Shown here: positions 54,102-63,005 of the stretch, piece by piece
How the letters are laid out: every line of letters begins with the position of its first letter
Position numbering within the stretch: position 1 is the first letter of the stretch
NCBI GenBank assembly: GCA_028753945.1
Contig: JAPNXP010000009.1
Coordinates: 4,774,001-4,838,000, forward strand
Direction: 5' to 3'
Length of the DNA stretch: 64,000 nucleotides
DNA from: Hexactinellida sp. DTS-2022
Lineage: Eukaryota > Porifera > Hexactinellida
Notes under the pieces: generated by a model
Told to the model about the DNA's origin: nothing
What the model saw: the letters and a program-made list of their open reading frames with translations, nothing else
Database searches by the model: none
Made by a program: the position numbers and the translations under genes

Positions 54102-57100
54102 CATAGCCTACTCTATATAAGGCCTACCATCAAATGTACCATGGATGAAGTAGTGTACGATGAGATTCATTTTAGAAATTAATCTGTTATAATAAATAAT
54201 TCTAGGAAATTAATATATTTTCTCTATTGAGTCTTTATTGCTTACTTAACAACAATGATAAGAATACATAAATAATAATGTGGGTTCAAATAACAATAAT
54301 AATAACAATAATAATAATAGAAGAGTAGCCTTCTGGTGTATTTCATTAATGTGAGAACTTCTTCAGTTTTCGCTTTTCTATACCTTTAGATGCAACAGCG
54401 GAGTTATAATTATTAACCTTGTTAGCTAGTGAACAGTTGGCGCAAGTGAAAATAAGATTTTTTAGGATAGTCAAAATAGATACACCACAAGAAATGCAAC
54501 TCAATTTAGCAATCGCATCAGTCTCTTCTAAGAATATCAAGGTTACTTTCACAATAATTTTTCTGGATGATCCTTCCCTCAATATCGCCAACAAGTTTTC
54601 TTTGCTTTCAATTGCAATTAACGTCTTCCATAAAGTTACTATAAATTTGAGGATAAACTCAGATGGATACTTTAGGCCACCACGGTCAGTTAATTGCAGA
54701 AGCCTGAACTCGGGTTGTGAATCTTCATAAAAGATATAGTCTTTGTCAATGGTCAAAAGATCAATGCAAACATGACATGGCTGAGTTTTAAAAATATATT
54801 TATGTACTCCATAACCAGCAATAAAAGTTAATGACTGAAGAGTCTGTAAACTACATTCAATGGAAGTTAGATCATCAATTAATCCCAGACTAGTTGGACA
54901 TCGATTTCATCGCCATTATTCGTATCAAAGGATGAGTATGAATCAATAAATGTCTGAATTGAATATAAGCCACAATCTTGTTGTGAAGCAAAAATCTTTA
55001 ATATGTTAGATAACTTGAGACGGCGTTCAGTTTCAAGGATTTGAAGATACGAGATATGATAGTTTGAACCTGACATCATACGATATAGGCCAAAGTGATG
55101 TTCCAATGGATCTGTCTGTAAAAAGGATGTCAAAAGATAGTTAAATCCACAAAATCCAGTTAATGGTTAGTTATCTGAGGCAATACAGTACAAGCATGTT
55201 TAAAACTGGTAAACGTTTGTTTACTTAACTTTTCTACATTTCCTGGCAAGGCCAGCCAAGTCTCTAACCAAATAACAACACAAGCTAAGAATGAAAATCG
55301 TTCGCTCTGGTATGTTAGAGGTCTTGAGATATCATCATTCCAACGTTTACCTTTAAGTGGGGAATTTATGTTGAAAAGTTTCCAAATTTGAAGAAGCATT
55401 TCAACAAAGTCGTGTGTATTGTTTCGGTCTTCTTGGTTACGGAGTTCATTCAGTAACTTCAGAGCTGCAACAGTTAATTCGTTGAATACTTTCAAAACAA
55501 GTTTCACATTTTGGCGCTCAATAGCAGAAGGATAACAAGCTATGATAGTCAAGCTAGGTGCTAACTTAGCTAAGGATTCTTTCTCTAAATTATAGAGGAG
55601 ACGCACATCACTAAAAGATGCAGAGTAAACTTGAACAGGATACACACAGTAATCCAGATTAATGTTCTGAAAGTTGGGAAAGTGAAAGGTTTTCCGAATA
55701 TCTTTCTGATTCAACCAGTTGTTTCGAATACTTTTCAAAATGTGCACGAAGTCAAAAGTAACATAGAGTTTTCTTTTATTATCAGAAGGGTGTGGTACAC
55801 TAGTCTCTAACTGTTTAGTTGGAGAAAATAACTAAATAAGTTCACGTTTAAAGGGTAATTGTTGGTAGAAATAATCTGTACTTTCAAACCGCAAGATTCA
55901 ATATCCAAAATACAAGACTTAATTATAGGAAAAAGGTATTCAGCAGATATAGATGCGCAAGGTATCAAACGAGAAATACAGGACCATTTTTTGTGTAGAC
56001 TATAAACCATTATAGCAAATACAGTTATTGTGGGGTATTCCGGGGTTAAGTTAGGACCAAATATTTTCCCACCCTTCCCACTCCTCAGACTTAAGTTAAC
56101 GTGGATTTCATCCATCTGAATAATTACATTCTTCTCTTGAGAACTAAAAGAAGAAGTTACCTGGCTAAGGTAAGTACAAGAGTAGTTTTCCAGCCCAAAA
56201 GAAGAGTACAACTTTCTAGTGTGTGAACATGTGGAAAAGAAATGCATTCTGAACTTTGGAGGAAATTGTAACTAGCATGTGAAACCAGATGCGTTTTTAT
56301 GGCCAGAATTTGTGTAAGAACATTATATCTCCTTCTCTTCTTGTAAATACCCACATTCTCTAGTTGGTCTGTTTCATCACTATCTAATAGATTACATATG
56401 GCCTCCTCAATATGTTTTTTTGCTTTAGAGATATGGTGAGGATATTTCTTCTGAGGGGAAGAGCTAAGTTTCAGAGTAATCTCTGTAAACATCGTTTCAA
56501 TTTGTCGGATATCAGTGATAGAGAGAGAGAAATGGACACCCTATATATATATATCCGTTCACAGATAAAAAAGAATATATTCCAAGAGAAACATCTGCAC
56601 ATATATTATGATTTTCCATCTTAGGCAAAAAAATCTCACACAATTATCTGTTTGAATCCAAACTAACCAGTCAGTTGGGATTGTTATCAAAGCTTCTCTC
56701 GTATTTCTTGATACAACCAACACGAAACTTCTCCATTTCTGTATTCTCTTATCTCAAGTTGAGATTAGTTGCTTGGTTCAATAAATCTTCCTCTTTGGAG
56801 TAGTAAGAGAACCGAGTTCGTTTGATTCTAATTGAAGGGGTAGAGGAATAATAAGACGGACAACCAGGAAGGAGAGAGGGGACAGCGCCAGGATTTAATT
56901 TGGGTCTTCCTCGCGGGACCTCATAGGATGTGCCATCTCCAGTGGGTACCGTGTGAAAATATTGAATATCTTCCTTCGGAAAATGCTTAGCACACACATA
57001 CACCATTTTGATGTCAGAAATATCCTCACGATGGAGAGCACGTATCCAGGCATGTCGTAACTCAGGTGGACCATCTGGAAGTTTAAAACTGGGACGCGCT

Positions 57101-57424
57101 CTTCTGGGGTATAATTACCCCTACAAGCAGGGGCAGAACAGTTCGGCATTGAGAAAATTTAAATATCTAACTATTTATTAAAAAGAAACAAAGTCAAATA
57201 TAGTACTAGGAAGTGCTTAAAATATCGGTGGAAGGAGAATTGTATTAATTAATTACTAAAAAATTAAAAAATCAGCAACAAGTTGATCCAACTATTTTTA
57301 GAATCTTTCTAACTGTACAGAGATAAATGTAAATAAATATGGGTCAATAATAATATCGTACACTACTTCATCCTTGGTGCAAAATATTAGCTTTGATGGT
57401 AGGCCTTATATAGAGTAGGCTATG
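54102..57424 (-). mobile_element. P-like transposon, full length, CATAGCC subfamily
   Basis: 3323 bp; ends CATAGCCTACTCTATATAAG on both sides (then GCCTACCATCAAA), flanked by a perfect 7-bp duplication CAACTTC (54095-54101, 57425-57431). Carries one minus-strand transposase gene with several frameshifts. Confidence 0.92.
54346..57149 (-). pseudogene. P-like THAP transposase, frameshifted
   Basis: Begins MPNCSAPACRGNYTPEER (THAP start), frameshift, then VYVCAKHFPKEDIQYF, PGAVPSLLPGCPSYYSS (AVPTIF-like box), KKRRRYNVLTQILAIKTHLV, SSQEKNVIIQMDEIHVNLSL (first catalytic Asp), FDFVHILKSIRNNW-type block (VHILKSIRNNWLNQKD), LAPSLTIIACYPSAIERQNV, FLQTDPLEHHFGLYRMMSGS (conserved E), LLQLTDRGGLKYPSEF and CISCGVSILTILKNLIFTCA. 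All conserved blocks are present, interrupted by about six frameshifts or stops. Inactive, but the domain order equals that of the copy at 59525-62401. Confidence 0.88.
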
Positions 57425-58117
57425 CAACTTCCTATTTCTTCACGAAAAATCAAATAAGCCAGTCCGAAGTTGTAGAATTGTAATAGATAATTCCTATTAC
57501 AATAGGTTCTATTACTATTACTATTACTTCTAAAATGTAATCGTTACTAATACAATTACTATTACATATTACTATTACCCCAGGCCTGTGCCCGAAACGC
57601 TGTCTCGTTTGCACTTCATTCTGCTTTTTCGATAGCCACCTTCACCACCCTATTATCCCTTGCCTAATGTTGCGTTGCATTTACGCCGTATTCACACTTC
57701 CCCTTGCAATGGTATACTGTATATCGGCCAGACCGGTGCCACTTCACGCACACTTCCTCATAACCACCGGTTTTTAAAGCCGCCTCTCTCGCCAACGTCG
57801 ATGACCTTCATTGGCAAATCCTCCTACTTTCCCCAAATTTACCACCTCCACCCGAACAGCTACCGAACCAGAAACGCGAAAGCTAACTCGCCTCCAAACC
57901 AAATACCCACACGCCACATTCACACAAGACACCGATCTCTTATAATATTTCTTCCCCTCAACCACTCGAAGCTTCCGCTCACTCTCAACACCCTTAACTT
58001 CAAGTCAACTCTCTAATAACCTTATTATAAGTTATATCTGATGTGTCCTATACAAAAGTATTTACTATTGCATCTTATTATTATTATATTCCTACTCCAT
58101 CCGATCTTTGCATATAC

Positions 58118-58201
58118 AGTCAACTCCGCTTAATAGAGCCACCGCTTAATCGGGTCAAAACAACCTGGTCCCGAGGTGGCTCTATTAAGCGGAGTTGACT
58201 G
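58118..58201. mobile_element. pogo-type MITE, 84 bp
   Basis: Ends CAGTCAACTCCGCTTAATAG and, inverted, identical; TA on both sides (58116-58117, 58202-58203). The right TA is shared with the next element. Confidence 0.88.
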
Positions 58202-58203
58202 TA

Positions 58204-58633
58204 CAGTAGAACCTCTCAGAACCGGGCACCTCCTTAAACCGGGCAACATTTTTGTATAAGTTCAAAATTAATTCGCCATTTTTCTGGGAATTAGCCCCAA
58301 ATATAGTATATTTTTGCAGATTTGTATGTCAAACATGTTACTAAAGTATAACCACCCTTATCTGGGAGGTAAATATTGGTTTGGATTTGGCCATATGGTA
58401 ATCTCGCTACTTTATATACGATTCATATTCGAAATTTATGAACTCTTTGGATAAACTTATAACAAGATTAGATGTCGGAGGTGCGTATCAGGTCAGACAA
58501 CAGGTATTGAGACATCAGAACATAAACACTAGTTGATTAACACTAGAAATTATGATTATTTCCGAGATCCGGGCAAATTCTAAGATCCGGGCACCCTCCG
58601 GACGAGGCTGCCCGGATTGGGGAGGTTCTACTG
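58204..58633. mobile_element. pogo-type MITE (ACCGGGCA family)
   Basis: 430 bp; ends CAGTAGAACCTCTCAGAACC and, inverted, CAGTAGAACCTCCCCAATCC; TA at 58202-58203 and 58634-58635. Directly abuts the preceding MITE. Confidence 0.85.
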
Positions 58634-58636
58634 TAC

Positions 58637-58735
58637 TTATATATATATATACTAGCACGCTTCGCTTGCTAGGTCGCTTCGCGACAGAACACAACCACAC
58701 ACCAACCGCGAAGCGGTTGGTGTGTGGTTTATACA
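58637..58735. repeat. Cluster of short GC palindromes
   Basis: After a (TA)n run: AGCACGCTTCGCTTGCT, GTCGCTTCGCGAC and a 37-bp perfect hairpin with arms AACCACACACCAACCGC and loop GAA (58690-58727). Same style as the clusters at 26690-26760 and 50625-50690. Confidence 0.65.
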
Positions 58736-59058
58736 CTTCTAACAATGATTATAAAGCCTAAATAGGCCTAAATAGGCCTAAATAGTAAAATTTAACAATG
58801 TGAAAATTTAATATTTACGTCATCATGCGATAATGAGTAAACATATTGGAAATCTGGTGTGACCAACGTATCCGCATCATTAATGTAAATGTTCTATTAT
58901 ATTTTCATAATTTTATCTCTTAGAAGGCGCGAATTATGTGAAATTAAGTGAAATATCAGGGTTCTCGAAATAATATATACACACATACACACATTAAGGT
59001 TTATGTTTTAATTAATTAATAGTATATATATATATTTCCGATATTATATTCTTAATAT

Positions 59059-59130
59059 GTACTGACAGCGAAGTAGGCAGTGTATGGAGACTGCAAACTT
59101 CAGGATATGGGTTCGAATCCCAGTTGTGAT
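59059..59130 (+). pseudogene. tRNA-like sequence, possibly tRNA-derived SINE
   Basis: 72 nt with a clear T-arm (TGGGTTCGAATCCCA), an A-box-like AGCGAAGTAGGCAGTG with the conserved GG, and a loop CTGCAAA that would place GCA (Cys) as anticodon. The acceptor strands do not pair (GTACTGA against TTGTGAT) and an A-run follows. It therefore looks like a tRNA relic or the head of a SINE, not a functional tRNA. Confidence 0.4.
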
Positions 59131-59524
59131 AAAAAAATTATTTATTTTTCGGCATTCAACAATTTCATTGGAAAAATCATATACCGTGACCTACGTAATA
59201 TAAGGCCTACGCACCAACTATTTTAACGATAACCATGGATTAAAGAAAGTCCATTTTATAAACCAACCATAATCTTTATTTACATTTTCTGGGATAAGTT
59301 GAATATATTTTGCAACATTATACGACTATTTATACAACTTTGTTACACTAATATGCTCCTTTTATACCCCTTCGAGCCCTTCCTCTTATCTAATATACAC
59401 TAATATTACAATTTCCTTCCTACATTAATGTCTCATTATATTTATGATTGTTATTCCGACTATTTTTCTAAAAATTAGAATCTATTATATAAGTTATATA
59501 ATTATATAACCCTTCGACATCTCC

Positions 59525-60619
59525 ATGCCAAACAGATGTTCAGCACCTGGATGCAGGAGTAATTACTCTGGTGAACCTTACACCCCTGTGTTCAAGATAC
59601 CAAACGGTCCACCTGACAGAGTAGCCCAGTGGAAAAGAGCTCTTTGTAGAGATAATATCGATGAAATCCAAAATATATACGTCTGTATAAACCACTTCCG
59701 GGATGAGGATGTGGAAACTCATTTTGCCATACCACAGCAAGATGGTTCTATCAAGAAAGTGAAACGTGGCATCGCTAAACTTCACCAAGCTGCAATCCCC
59801 CAATTTCTTCCAGGTTGTCCCAGTTACTTGTCTACTCATTCCCTGAAGCCAACTCGTCTGGATAGTTCTGTTAAAGATCGACACTTGTTGGAAGTAGCTC
59901 TAAAACTCAGCATGGAACAGCAACAACTAGACAATGAGAAATTTAAAGTGTCTTCATTCAGTGATTTACAGTTCAAACTCAATTCTCTTGTCGTCCCAAA
60001 ACATTGGCTACTCTGGAAAAGTGAAGCTAGTACGCTACACTTAATTAAGCCAACTAGTACTTCGCATATAAATGGAGCACCATCGATTCAATGTTCACTG
60101 AGAATTGATGAATCCTTATACACTGAAGCTTTCTATGATAGCAATAGAATATCACTTTCTATCAAACAGATTCAAGATATCAGGGATATTGAGATATTGT
60201 GTGGAGAAATATCACTCTACAGAGTTGACAATCCCTTACAAGAAGATTCTAATCCTCTATATAAACAGTATCTAGTATCCGCTACTAAACTGCTACATCT
60301 TGCTGTTGATGAACTAACCAAGTCAGAACAATTATTACACGATACACTTGAGGGAAATACTCACTTACCTTCTCTACAGTTTGTGCTCTGTCAATTGGAA
60401 AATGTACTTCGTCACAAAAAACACCGTACTTACAACATATTGACGATCATAGTAGCACTAAAATGCCAGCTCATTTCTCCAGCTTGCTATCACTATTTAC
60501 AAGCTTCAGATTCTCTCTCTCTTCCGCATCATGCAACACTTCAACGATTATATTCAAAGATTGGTTTGGATAGCGAATTTACTTGTTTTTTGAGAAGAGC
60601 AACAAACAATTTTAGTTAA
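59525..60619 (+). CDS. P-like transposase, N-terminal part with THAP domain
   Basis: 364 codons up to an in-frame TAA. The N terminus is a THAP zinc finger that would bind the TIRs: MPNRCSAPGCRSNYSGEPYT with Cys5 and Cys10, Trp36 in VAQWKRALC, and Cys54 and His57 in YVCINHF. KLHQAAIPQFLPGCPSYL is the AVPTIF-like box. Then LHLIKPTSTS, KQIQDIRDIEIL, LPSLQFVLCQLENVLRHKK, LTIIVALKCQLISPACYHYL and KIGLDSEFTCFLRRA. The stop (60617-60619) falls where sister copies have Ser, Asp or Pro, just before ERNVIIQMDEVHV. The product as it stands is a DNA-binding, catalytically dead protein, comparable in layout to P-element repressors. The start at 59525 is the first ATG and matches the THAP consensus. Confidence 0.93.
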   Translation: MPNRCSAPGCRSNYSGEPYTPVFKIPNGPPDRVAQWKRALCRDNIDEIQNIYVCINHFRDEDVETHFAIPQQDGSIKKVKRGIAKLHQAAIPQFLPGCPSYLSTHSLKPTRLDSSVKDRHLLEVALKLSMEQQQLDNEKFKVSSFSDLQFKLNSLVVPKHWLLWKSEASTLHLIKPTSTSHINGAPSIQCSLRIDESLYTEAFYDSNRISLSIKQIQDIRDIEILCGEISLYRVDNPLQEDSNPLYKQYLVSATKLLHLAVDELTKSEQLLHDTLEGNTHLPSLQFVLCQLENVLRHKKHRTYNILTIIVALKCQLISPACYHYLQASDSLSLPHHATLQRLYSKIGLDSEFTCFLRRATNNFS

Positions 60620-60643
60620 AGCGAGCGGAATGTTATAATCCAA

Positions 60644-62401
60644 ATGGACGAAGTTCATGTTCAATCAGATTTAACATATAAAGGTGGAAGAATTATCGGA
60701 TCATCTGAAAAGAGTACTGATTCGGCCAAAACAATCTTAGCTTTCATGGTTTCGAGCTTACGTAAAAAATGGTCTACTATTGTACGTCTACTGCCATGTT
60801 CAAATTCCTCAGCTACAGAACTCTTCCCTACTATAGTGAATGTGATACAAGATGTAGAAAATTGTGGTCTGTTTGTTAGGGTTATATGTACTGACAACTT
60901 CCCGATGAATGTCAACATTTTCAAATTATTCTCACCCACCCACACTTTAGAGCCAATAGTCCCGCATATTCTAGATCCAGATCGATCCTTAGTCTTGTTG
61001 TTTGATTTCGTACACATACTCAAATCTATTCGGAATAATTGGGTTAATCAAAAAGATAGCAATCGCAGCTTTGGCTACCCTAATTTTGAAGATTTTAACA
61101 CTACAAATTTTGCCTCTTTTGAGCATATCAGAAGTTTATATAAAGCTGATCAACATTCCTTAGCTAAATTGGCTCCCCGGTTAACAGCCAAAGCGTGCTG
61201 GCCTTCAAGCTTAGAACGACAAAATGTTAGTCTAGCTTTACGGATTTTTGATAATTCGACATCTTCTGCACTGAAGGTTCAGATACTAACTCCATCTCTT
61301 CACAATACCTATTGTCAGACTGCTGAATTTATTGACATAATTTGCGATATTTGGAAAATATTTAACGTCAACACTCCATATAAAGGTATTCGACTAAACG
61401 AGCCACAATCCAATCCATTAGTCCTTAGTGATCCAAGATTTGCTTTTCTATCAAGGGTTGTTGATTGGCTAGAAAAGTGGAGAGAATTACCTAACAAAGC
61501 AGGAAAACTCACACCTCAAACTTTTACAAGCTTTCGCCACTCTTGCAATGCCCTACCCTATATTGTTAACCAACTTACTCTGGATTGTGATTTCTCTTAT
61601 GTTCTCTCTTCATTCTTGCAAAATGACCCCCTCGAGCATCATTTTGGAATATACAGAATGATGTCTGGTGCTCAATATCATATTAGCTATTGTCAAATCC
61701 TCGAAAGTGAACGGCGCATCAAATTATCTAGCATCCTAAAATTGTTTTCTAGTCCAGACCTTAGTGAAGAACTATCCATCAAGGAATTTATCAATTCATT
61801 CTCAAATTTTTCAGCATCAGATTCCAGTATGCTACATGTCCCTGAAAACTTCATATCCTCCATAGAGAATTACTCAAATATTGAAGTTGCAACACCTACA
61901 CTTCAGGCCTTGGCGTTCATTGCCGGGTACACTGTTCATGGTTATTTTAAGAAGTCTAATCGCTGCGACACTTGCTTAGATTTTCTCACGGAGGATAAAG
62001 AAATGGATATTGTGGATTCCCCTGAATCAGTGTATAAGCTTTTGCAGGTTATGGATCGTGGTGGACTGAAATGGCCATCTAAACATGTATTTGAGGTAAT
62101 AGTTACTATGTGGAAGATATTTTCATCAATCGAACTTCAACCTCAATTGTTCCTTGATCTAATTAAAGGGCCATCTAGACACCTTCTAATTACACTGACC
62201 TTAAGAATAATCGAAGACGAGGAAAGTCAATGCTGGAGGAACACGTGTCCTAAATGTAACCTCACAGGTTGGGATATTTTGAAAAAGCTACTCACTGTGA
62301 GTGCTAATTGCATGTTATCCAACAAAGTAAAGAACATGAATGCTCTACACAAATTTCAGGCAGACAACAGTCGAAAATTTAAGAAATTTAAGAGTATATG
62401 A
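60644..62401 (+). CDS. P-like transposase, catalytic part
   Basis: Continues the same frame 24 bases after the TAA and has its own ATG, which is the Met of the conserved MDEVHV. RNase H-like fold: MDEVHVQSDLTYKGGR (first Asp), VICTDNFPMNVNIF (second Asp near residue 84), FVHILKSIRNNW, LAPRLTAKACWPSSLERQNV, and NDPLEHHFGIYRMMSGAQYH (conserved Glu near residue 331). The C terminus has AFIAGYTVHGYFKKSNRCDT, LLQVMDRGGLKWPSK and WRNTCPKCNLTGWDIL (paired Cys), NCMLSNKVKNMNAL. No other lesion is visible in 585 codons. Family assignment: P/THAP9-like, cut-and-paste, GTP-dependent in Drosophila P; a GTP-binding site could not be verified here. Confidence 0.93.
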   Translation: MDEVHVQSDLTYKGGRIIGSSEKSTDSAKTILAFMVSSLRKKWSTIVRLLPCSNSSATELFPTIVNVIQDVENCGLFVRVICTDNFPMNVNIFKLFSPTHTLEPIVPHILDPDRSLVLLFDFVHILKSIRNNWVNQKDSNRSFGYPNFEDFNTTNFASFEHIRSLYKADQHSLAKLAPRLTAKACWPSSLERQNVSLALRIFDNSTSSALKVQILTPSLHNTYCQTAEFIDIICDIWKIFNVNTPYKGIRLNEPQSNPLVLSDPRFAFLSRVVDWLEKWRELPNKAGKLTPQTFTSFRHSCNALPYIVNQLTLDCDFSYVLSSFLQNDPLEHHFGIYRMMSGAQYHISYCQILESERRIKLSSILKLFSSPDLSEELSIKEFINSFSNFSASDSSMLHVPENFISSIENYSNIEVATPTLQALAFIAGYTVHGYFKKSNRCDTCLDFLTEDKEMDIVDSPESVYKLLQVMDRGGLKWPSKHVFEVIVTMWKIFSSIELQPQLFLDLIKGPSRHLLITLTLRIIEDEESQCWRNTCPKCNLTGWDILKKLLTVSANCMLSNKVKNMNALHKFQADNSRKFKKFKSI

Positions 62402-62740
62402 CATTCCTATTCACTTGTTATTCTCAGTTCCAATTGTAATAGTTGTTGATAGCTACTGAAATTTTCATTAAATTTCAATGTCAATTGGTAATGTTTTTTA
62501 GTCTTTTGCTTTTGTAGTAAACATACATCATTATATTTAGTCAAGCAAATTAACAATTATGCTTTATAACGAACTTTCTTTATCAACAATAATGGACTTT
62601 CTTTAATCCATGGTTATTGTTAAAATAGTTGGTGCGTAGGCCTTTTATTACGTAGGTCACGCATATACTTATAGTCCAGCAATATGGTGCAGGAAATGGT
62701 CGAATTGTGCATTTTCGAGATAAAAGTACCAAATTTTGCT

Positions 62741-63005
62741 CAATTGTAGTATTATCTGTTCTGATCAACTTCAGCTATGGCACATAGCAGAATTTTTGTT
62801 AGAACAAATTTTTCAGGGGGTCAAAAATTGGTGCCCAATCGAAATCGCCGGCAGTATAAATACAGGATAGCTCATTCAAATGAATTCTTAACGACTTTAT
62901 ATTGTCAGATTCGTGCTCAGCACTTAATTTCCAGCATTTTGATAGGTATATTGACTATATTTGGTGAGAATATTTTTTGGTTTTCCATAGCAACGGTAAG
63001 AATGT
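62741..63005 (+). repeat. 264-bp dispersed repeat, copy 2
   Basis: Direct-orientation partner of 48276-48539, beginning CAATTGTAGTATTAT in both. It starts 80 bp after the P-like element. Confidence 0.75.

Larger units (their letters stand above)
53758..57587. mobile_element. hAT MITE carrying a P-like transposon
   Basis: Ends CAGGCCTGGGGTCAATTA and, inverted, CAGGCCTGGGGTAATAGT; perfect 8-bp duplication TGCCCGAA (53750-53757, 57588-57595). Its own sequence, without the P insertion, is about 500 bp and is dominated by (ATTACT)n. Confidence 0.88.
53641..58016 (+). pseudogene. Second Penelope-like GIY-YIG fragment, interrupted
   Basis: Flank of the hAT MITE at 53758. Removing the MITE and one duplication copy joins 53757 to 57596. 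Downstream the frame from 57660 reads HTSPCNGILYIGQTGATSRT, HNHRFLKPPLSPT and IGKSSYFPQIYHL, a GIY-YIG domain similar to that at 51500-51690. The sequence is GC-rich, lacks the reverse transcriptase and contains frameshifts. Confidence 0.5.
59185..62661 (+). mobile_element. P-like transposon, almost intact
   Basis: 3477 bp. TIRs of about 70 bp that begin CGTGACCTACGTAATATAAG (left) and CGTGACCTACGTAATAAAAG (right, inverted) and continue through TACGCACCAACTATTTTAAC into CCATGGATTAAAGAAAGTCC. Perfect 7-bp duplication CATATAC (59178-59184, 62662-62668). One gene, 59525-62401, fills the centre. Left TIR to start codon is 340 bp; stop codon to right end is 260 bp, with ATTAAA at 62467 as possible poly-A signal. 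Near-identity of the TIRs points to a young insertion. Confidence 0.95.

Noticed and set aside
59059-59130. Functional tRNA-Cys gene
   Set aside because: The acceptor strands do not pair and the anticodon stem has mismatches.
60617-60619. Programmed readthrough or selenocysteine at the P transposase stop
   Set aside because: The codon is TAA, not TGA, and no recoding structure is evident; a plain nonsense mutation or truncation is simpler.
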